This document shows, in pieces, positions 60,801-63,709 of a stretch of DNA of 63,709 nucleotides; the stretch's first letter is position 1; every line of letters begins with the position of its first letter. The stretch is from Sivonenia sp049582005. GTDB taxonomy: Bacteria; Cyanobacteriota; Cyanobacteriia; Gloeobacterales; PMM-0068. The notes beneath the pieces are model-generated. The model made no database searches and was not told where the DNA came from. It was given only the letters and a program-made list of their open reading frames with translations. The stretch lies in the NCBI GenBank assembly GCA_049582005.1, contig JBAUTB010000142.1, positions 1 through 63,709 of the forward strand. The letters run 5' to 3'. A program made the translations under genes and the position numbers.

Positions 60801-61445
60801 GCCTATGACATTGGATTTGGGGGCTTAGACCATGTGCTGGCCAGTGGTCGGAATGTGAATGTCTTGGTCCTCGATACGGAAGTCTATTCCAACACAGGAG
60901 GACAAATGTCCAAAGCAACTCCCCGTGCCGCCGTTGCCAAATTCGCAGCGGGCGGTAAGCCCGCTCCCAAAAAAGATCTTGGTCTGATGGCGATGACCTA
61001 TGGCAATGTCTACGTAGCGAGTGTCGCTATGGGGGCCAGGGATGAACACACCCTCAAAGCCTTTCTGGAAGCTGAAGCCTACGAAGGCCCTTCGCTGATC
61101 ATTGCCTACTCCCACTGCATTGCCCACGGCATCGATATGGCTACGGCCATGCAAAATCAGAAAGCCGCCGTCAACTCAGGCCAATGGTTGCTCTACCGAT
61201 TTCATCCCGAAAGGGCAGAGCGGGGTGAAAATCCTCTCCAACTAGACTCCCGCGCCCCGAAAATTCCCCTTGAAAAATATCTCTACCTGGAAAACCGTTT
61301 CAAAATGCTGACCAAGAGCAGTCCAACAGTAGCCAAACAGTTACTCGAAGAAGCCCAGAATGATGTGGAAGACCGCTGGCATCTGTACGAATACTTGGCA
61401 GCGCGGGGCGCTCAAGCTCCTACGCAAGGGGGACAACCCGAATGA
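57819..61445 (+). CDS. nifJ: Pyruvate:ferredoxin (flavodoxin) oxidoreductase
   Basis: This enzyme splits pyruvate to acetyl-CoA and CO2 while reducing ferredoxin or flavodoxin, using TPP. The 1208-residue one-chain enzyme has YPITPSTPIGEWAD near 35-48, and two ferredoxin-like clusters CIQCGKCVMVCP and CTGCGICVDVCP (around residues 700-775). It also has GACGGCGETPYIKL and the TPP site GDGWAYDIGFGGLDH with DTEVYSNTGGQMSKATPRAA. ATG at 57819 is preferred. It diverges from hox and overlaps the next gene by 4 bases. Confidence 0.95.
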   Translation: MSTVISNPRIVATLDGDEAVASVAYRLNEVIALYPITPSTPIGEWADAWAAERKPNLWGTVPSVVEMQSEGGVAGVMHGILQTGSLATTFTASQGLLLMIPNMYKIAGELTSTVFHVAARSVASQALSIFGDHSDVMATRATGFALLCSASVQEAQDFALIAQMATLESRIPFLHFFDGFRTSHEIAKIERLSDDDLRAMINPQRILEHRARALSPDHPVLRGTAQNPDVFFQARETVNPFYTACPELTQQAMDQFAQIVGRQYHLFEYYGDPDAERVIVLMGSGCEAVQETVDFLNQQGEKLGLVKVRLYRPFDTHRFIETLPITTKAIAVLDRTKEPGSTGEPLYLDCVAAVYEALKAKPFLKGINLVGGRYGLSSKEFTPAMIKGVFDNLTQEHPRNHFTIGIHDDVSHASLPYDPEFSTESDHMVRCLFYGLGSDGTVGANKNSIKIIGEQTNNYAQGYFVYDSKKSGSVTVSHLRFGPEPIHSTYLVSQANFVGCHQSIFLERFDMLQPLVPGGTFLLNTAYGPEEVWETLPQRMQEQLVRKQLKFYVIDAHKVARESGMGRRINTVMQVCFFALSNIMPRDEAITEIKRSIQKTYGKKGDEIVQMNLKAVDHALEHLFAIEIPKNIVKIPGRTPVEARYIASLQAPVPNNAPVFVRDVLGKMIAGQGDSLPVSALPVDGTYPTGTARWEKRNIAQEIPVWDPDVCIQCGKCVMVCPHSVIRGKVYAPEVLDGAPSTFKSSEARDHDWQGLKFTIQVAAEDCTGCGICVDVCPAKNKSIPSLKAINMQTQAPLREPERENWDFFLSIPNPDRRHLNTTVIRQQQMQEPLFEFSGACGGCGETPYIKLASQLFGDRMLVANATGCSSIYGGNLPTTPWTKNAEGRGPAWSNSLFEDNAEFGLGFRLSLDKQQEFATELLKKLSGDLGNELVQTILNAEQKDEADIYEQRERVAVLKQRLHAIDSKESEQLLSLADLLVKKSVWIIGGDGWAYDIGFGGLDHVLASGRNVNVLVLDTEVYSNTGGQMSKATPRAAVAKFAAGGKPAPKKDLGLMAMTYGNVYVASVAMGARDEHTLKAFLEAEAYEGPSLIIAYSHCIAHGIDMATAMQNQKAAVNSGQWLLYRFHPERAERGENPLQLDSRAPKIPLEKYLYLENRFKMLTKSSPTVAKQLLEEAQNDVEDRWHLYEYLAARGAQAPTQGGQPE

Positions 61446-62437
61446 ATCTGACGACAACCTATATGGGATTAAGGCTGCGGACGCCCCTCGTGCCCTCGGC
61501 CTCCCCTCTCTCAGAAGAAATCGACCATATCAAGCAGATGGAAGAGGCCGGGGCGGCAGCCGTGGTCATGCATTCCCTGTTTGAAGAGCAGTTGCGCCTG
61601 GAACGCTATGAATTACACCATCACTTGACCTATGGGACAGAGAGTTTTGCCGAGGCCCTTACCTATTTTCCAGAACCCACTCTCTTCCATGTTGGACCGG
61701 AAGCGTATTTGAACCATATTGAGCAAGCGAAAGCATCGGTGGACATCCCCATCATCGCTAGCTTGAATGGTTCGACCGTAGGCGGTTGGACGGACTATGC
61801 CCGCCAAATCGAGCAGGCTGGAGCGGATGCCTTGGAACTCAACATCTACTATGTGCCTACGGATATGGAATTGACGGGAGAAGCCATTGAGCAGACCTAT
61901 CTGGAGATCCTCAAAGCCGTTAAATCGGTGGTGACGATTCCTGTGGCGGTCAAGCTGAGTCCGTATTTCAGCAACATGGCTCATATGGCTAAACGTCTGG
62001 ATAGCGCAGGGGCTGATGCTTTAGTCTTGTTCAATCGCTTTTATCAGCCGGATATTAACCTTGAGACCTTAGAAGTGGAGCCGAATGTGCTCTTGAGCAC
62101 GCCCCAGTCGATGCGCCTACCTTTGCGCTGGGTTGCTATTCTCTATGGCCATATTCAGGCTGACTTGGCAGCCACGAGCGGTATTCATAAAGCCACCGAT
62201 GCTCTGAAGATGCTGATGGCAGGTGCCGACGTTACTATGCTCTGTTCGGTGCTCCTCAAGCATGGCATCGCTCAGATTCGGGTGATTGAAGAGGAAATGC
62301 GGGCTTGGATGGAAGAGCATGAATATAGCTCTGTCCAGCAGTTGCAGGGCAGCATGAGTCAGCAAAATTGCCCAAACCCCAGTGCCTTCGAGCGTGCCCA
62401 GTATATGAAGGCGCTCCAGAGCTACAAACCTGTTTAG
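61442..62437 (+). CDS. Dihydroorotate dehydrogenase-like protein next to nifJ
   Basis: The 331-residue TIM-barrel flavoprotein has the DHOD family outline: TYMGLRLRTPLVPSASPLSE near 5-24, SLNGSTVGGWTDYARQIEQAGADALELNIYY (region 105-135), VAVKLSPYFSNM with the FMN lysine, and LVLFNRFYQPDIN. A true class 1 PyrD acts in pyrimidine synthesis, but this subfamily is repeatedly found beside nifJ and is of unknown role. The start overlaps the nifJ stop by 4 bases (ATGA), so the two are translated together. Confidence 0.85.
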   Translation: MNLTTTYMGLRLRTPLVPSASPLSEEIDHIKQMEEAGAAAVVMHSLFEEQLRLERYELHHHLTYGTESFAEALTYFPEPTLFHVGPEAYLNHIEQAKASVDIPIIASLNGSTVGGWTDYARQIEQAGADALELNIYYVPTDMELTGEAIEQTYLEILKAVKSVVTIPVAVKLSPYFSNMAHMAKRLDSAGADALVLFNRFYQPDINLETLEVEPNVLLSTPQSMRLPLRWVAILYGHIQADLAATSGIHKATDALKMLMAGADVTMLCSVLLKHGIAQIRVIEEEMRAWMEEHEYSSVQQLQGSMSQQNCPNPSAFERAQYMKALQSYKPV

Positions 62438-62446
62438 AGAGGAAAG

Positions 62447-63514
62447 ATGGGACATAAACGAGTTGGCATTCTCACGAGCGGAGGGGATTGTCCTGGCCTC
62501 AATGGGGTGATTCGGGCGGTGGTACAACATGCCAAGCTGACCTATGACTGGGAGGTGATTGGCATTTCCCATGCCACCCAGGGCCTGAAGTCCCGTCCTC
62601 CTAAAACGGCGGCCTTGAATCTGCACTGTATGGATATCCATGGAATCGATCCTTTACTCAGCATGGGAGGGACTTTTCTGGGGACGGTCAGTAGGGGAGA
62701 CCCTTTTGATGAAGCGGTGATCGAAGGCTATCAGCTTATGGATTTGGATGCCTTGATTGCCATCGGCGGGGATGGCAGCTTAAAAATTCTCCGTCAGCTC
62801 GCTCAATCAGGGGGCTGGAACTTGGTGGCCATCCCTAAAACGATTGACAATGACGTGGCCCTGACAGAACGCTCCCTAGGTTTTGATACCGCAGTCAATA
62901 CGGTCACCGACGCTCTTTTTCGCTTAACCTATACGGCGGCTAGCCATGACCGGGTGATGATTGTGGAGACTATGGGACGAGAAGCGGGGTATCTCGCACT
63001 CCATGCGGGGATCGCTGGGGGCGCAGATGTCATTTTGATTCCTGAAATTCCTTATTCTCTCGATCACGTAATGCGCCACATCGTAGAGCTGCGGGACAAA
63101 TGGGGTCGTGAATTTGCGATGATTATTGTCGCCGAAGGGGTGAAACCGAATTCAGGAATACCATTAGAAAAAAAGAAAAGCTCTCTTGATGGAATTGGAC
63201 ACTATATTGCCGACCAGATTAAGCAAACTAGTCTAGAAACCAACACAGAGGTTCGGGTTACGGTCTTGGGCCATGTTCAGCGAGGAGGCCTCCCTTCGGC
63301 TTTAGATCGTTTGGTCGCTGCAAGCTTTGGTAAAGCGGCTATAGATTTGATTGCTCAAGAGAAATATGACCGTATGGTCGCCTGGCAAAATGGGCAGGTT
63401 GTTGACGTTCCGTTAGAGGAAGTTATTGACCAGAGTCCATTGCCCGTGAATCCCCATAGTTTCCTTGTTCAAACTGCACAAGCTTTGGGGATTTATGTGG
63501 GCAATCTTCTCTAA
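62447..63514 (+). CDS. pfkA: 6-phosphofructokinase
   Basis: PFK phosphorylates fructose 6-phosphate in glycolysis. The 355-residue product has GILTSGGDCPGLNGVIRAVV near 6-25, IAIGGDGSLKILRQL near 104-118, and the catalytic PKTIDNDV near 129-136, where Asp acts as base. Gly in GGDGS points to ATP use, whereas the Lys in PKTIDND is common to PPi enzymes and to one ATP-using clade, so ATP is the better guess. ATG at 62447 follows GAGAGGAAAG. It is 9 bases after the DHOD-like gene. Confidence 0.92.
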   Translation: MGHKRVGILTSGGDCPGLNGVIRAVVQHAKLTYDWEVIGISHATQGLKSRPPKTAALNLHCMDIHGIDPLLSMGGTFLGTVSRGDPFDEAVIEGYQLMDLDALIAIGGDGSLKILRQLAQSGGWNLVAIPKTIDNDVALTERSLGFDTAVNTVTDALFRLTYTAASHDRVMIVETMGREAGYLALHAGIAGGADVILIPEIPYSLDHVMRHIVELRDKWGREFAMIIVAEGVKPNSGIPLEKKKSSLDGIGHYIADQIKQTSLETNTEVRVTVLGHVQRGGLPSALDRLVAASFGKAAIDLIAQEKYDRMVAWQNGQVVDVPLEEVIDQSPLPVNPHSFLVQTAQALGIYVGNLL

Positions 63515-63640
63515 AGATTGAGAATCCGCATCTTGTATTTGAGCTGACCTGCTAAAACTGAAAGCCTAATGCATTTGTATAGATCCCACATTCCGCAGGT
63601 AGGGATTTAGAATGAGGTATTTTTGACCCCCTGCAAAGTT
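63515..63640. other. Spacer ahead of the insertion sequence
   Basis: It lies between the pfkA stop and the transposase start. Some of it should be the left end of the insertion sequence; a sequence such as ATCCCACATTCCGC near 63583-63596 could belong to the inverted repeat, but I cannot fix the boundary without the other end. Confidence 0.35.
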
Positions 63641-63709
63641 ATGAGTTCGCCAACTAACGAGATTCAAGTTCAAGATATAGACCATTTGGGCATTGTCGCC
63701 GGGATAGTG
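63641..63709 (+). mobile_element. Transposase 5' end (DUF4277 / IS1634-like), cut by the window edge
   Basis: The 23 visible codons read VQDIDHLGIVAGIV after a short polar start, which matches the opening of DUF4277 transposases (NLDHLGLVAGIIDEIG) of IS1634-like elements common in cyanobacteria. The gene runs off the right edge of the window, so its integrity is unknown. It marks the end of the pfkA transcript region. Confidence 0.7.

Noticed and set aside
1..63709. tRNA, rRNA and CRISPR array
   Set aside because: I looked in the gene-free stretches for TTCGAATC-type T-arms, rRNA blocks and regular spacer repeats and found none. A covariance scan would be decisive.

Overview
The window is chromosomal DNA of an oxygenic phototroph, almost certainly a cyanobacterium. 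The evidence is chlM (chlorophyll synthesis), a five-subunit bidirectional NiFe hydrogenase (hoxEFUYH), plant-type acyl-lipid desaturases, glycogen synthase, PyrR, a glycine-tailed RRM protein, TatA and cyanobacterial-style DICT, Uma2 and pentapeptide proteins. The HIP1 octamer GCGATCGC is rare outside one operon, which is unusual for HIP1-rich crown cyanobacteria. I cannot place the lineage further, although a deep-branching one is possible. I saw no rRNA, tRNA or CRISPR array.

Layout. 0.2-1.0 kb: a truncated CPBP-type membrane protein and an unknown gene. 1.1-5.9 kb: the str operon rpsL-rpsG-fusA-tuf-rpsJ, with a hairpin between tuf and rpsJ and a terminator after rpsJ. 6.1-6.6 kb: a probable Mn2+ (yybP-ykoY) riboswitch ahead of a half-size GDT1/UPF0016 manganese exporter. 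6.7-17.4 kb: housekeeping genes, namely an acyl-lipid desaturase and fbp sharing a bidirectional terminator, a DICT/degenerate-HD/pentapeptide protein coupled to a DUF2993 protein, tatA, a GT4 glycosyltransferase, dnaX, an RRM protein, a DUF427 protein and an orphan nucleotidyltransferase-like protein. 17.5-19.8 kb: an osmoprotectant ABC transporter with a fused binding protein and permease.

19.9-22.5 kb is an accessory patch: a TacA/TacT-type toxin-antitoxin pair with a perfect palindromic operator, a frameshifted DUF433 antitoxin remnant, a Uma2 nuclease, a TM2 protein and an unknown gene. 22.8-26.5 kb: mnmA, chlM, a phosphoribosyltransferase, cysK and bolA. 26.5-33.3 kb: a complete N-type ATPase operon (atpDCQRBEFAG, minus strand) that is strongly enriched in HIP1/CGATCG sites compared with the rest of the window, which suggests acquisition from another cyanobacterium. 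33.4-37.8 kb: a membrane protein, a GH57 enzyme, an unknown gene and egtD.

38.2-39.6 kb holds the most interesting pair. A ParA-type ATPase is translationally coupled to a protein with a basic N-terminus, a long coiled coil, four tandem 32-residue repeats and a C-terminal tryptophan. This architecture fits the McdA/McdB carboxysome-positioning system. 39.6-50 kb: an IMPase, a divergent pair of lipid-modifying enzymes, pyrR, queG, an HtrA protease, a DUF2227 protein, glgA, and adk-map-infA split from the ribosomal operon. 50.2-52.0 kb: an ABC1 kinase.

52.1-63.5 kb forms a fermentation/redox region. The hox operon, with a cupin gene inserted between hoxF and hoxU, diverges from nifJ (pyruvate:ferredoxin oxidoreductase), followed by a dihydroorotate-dehydrogenase-like gene and pfkA. 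Together these could take sugar phosphates to pyruvate, reduced ferredoxin and H2. The right edge cuts into an IS transposase with a DUF4277-type N-terminus.
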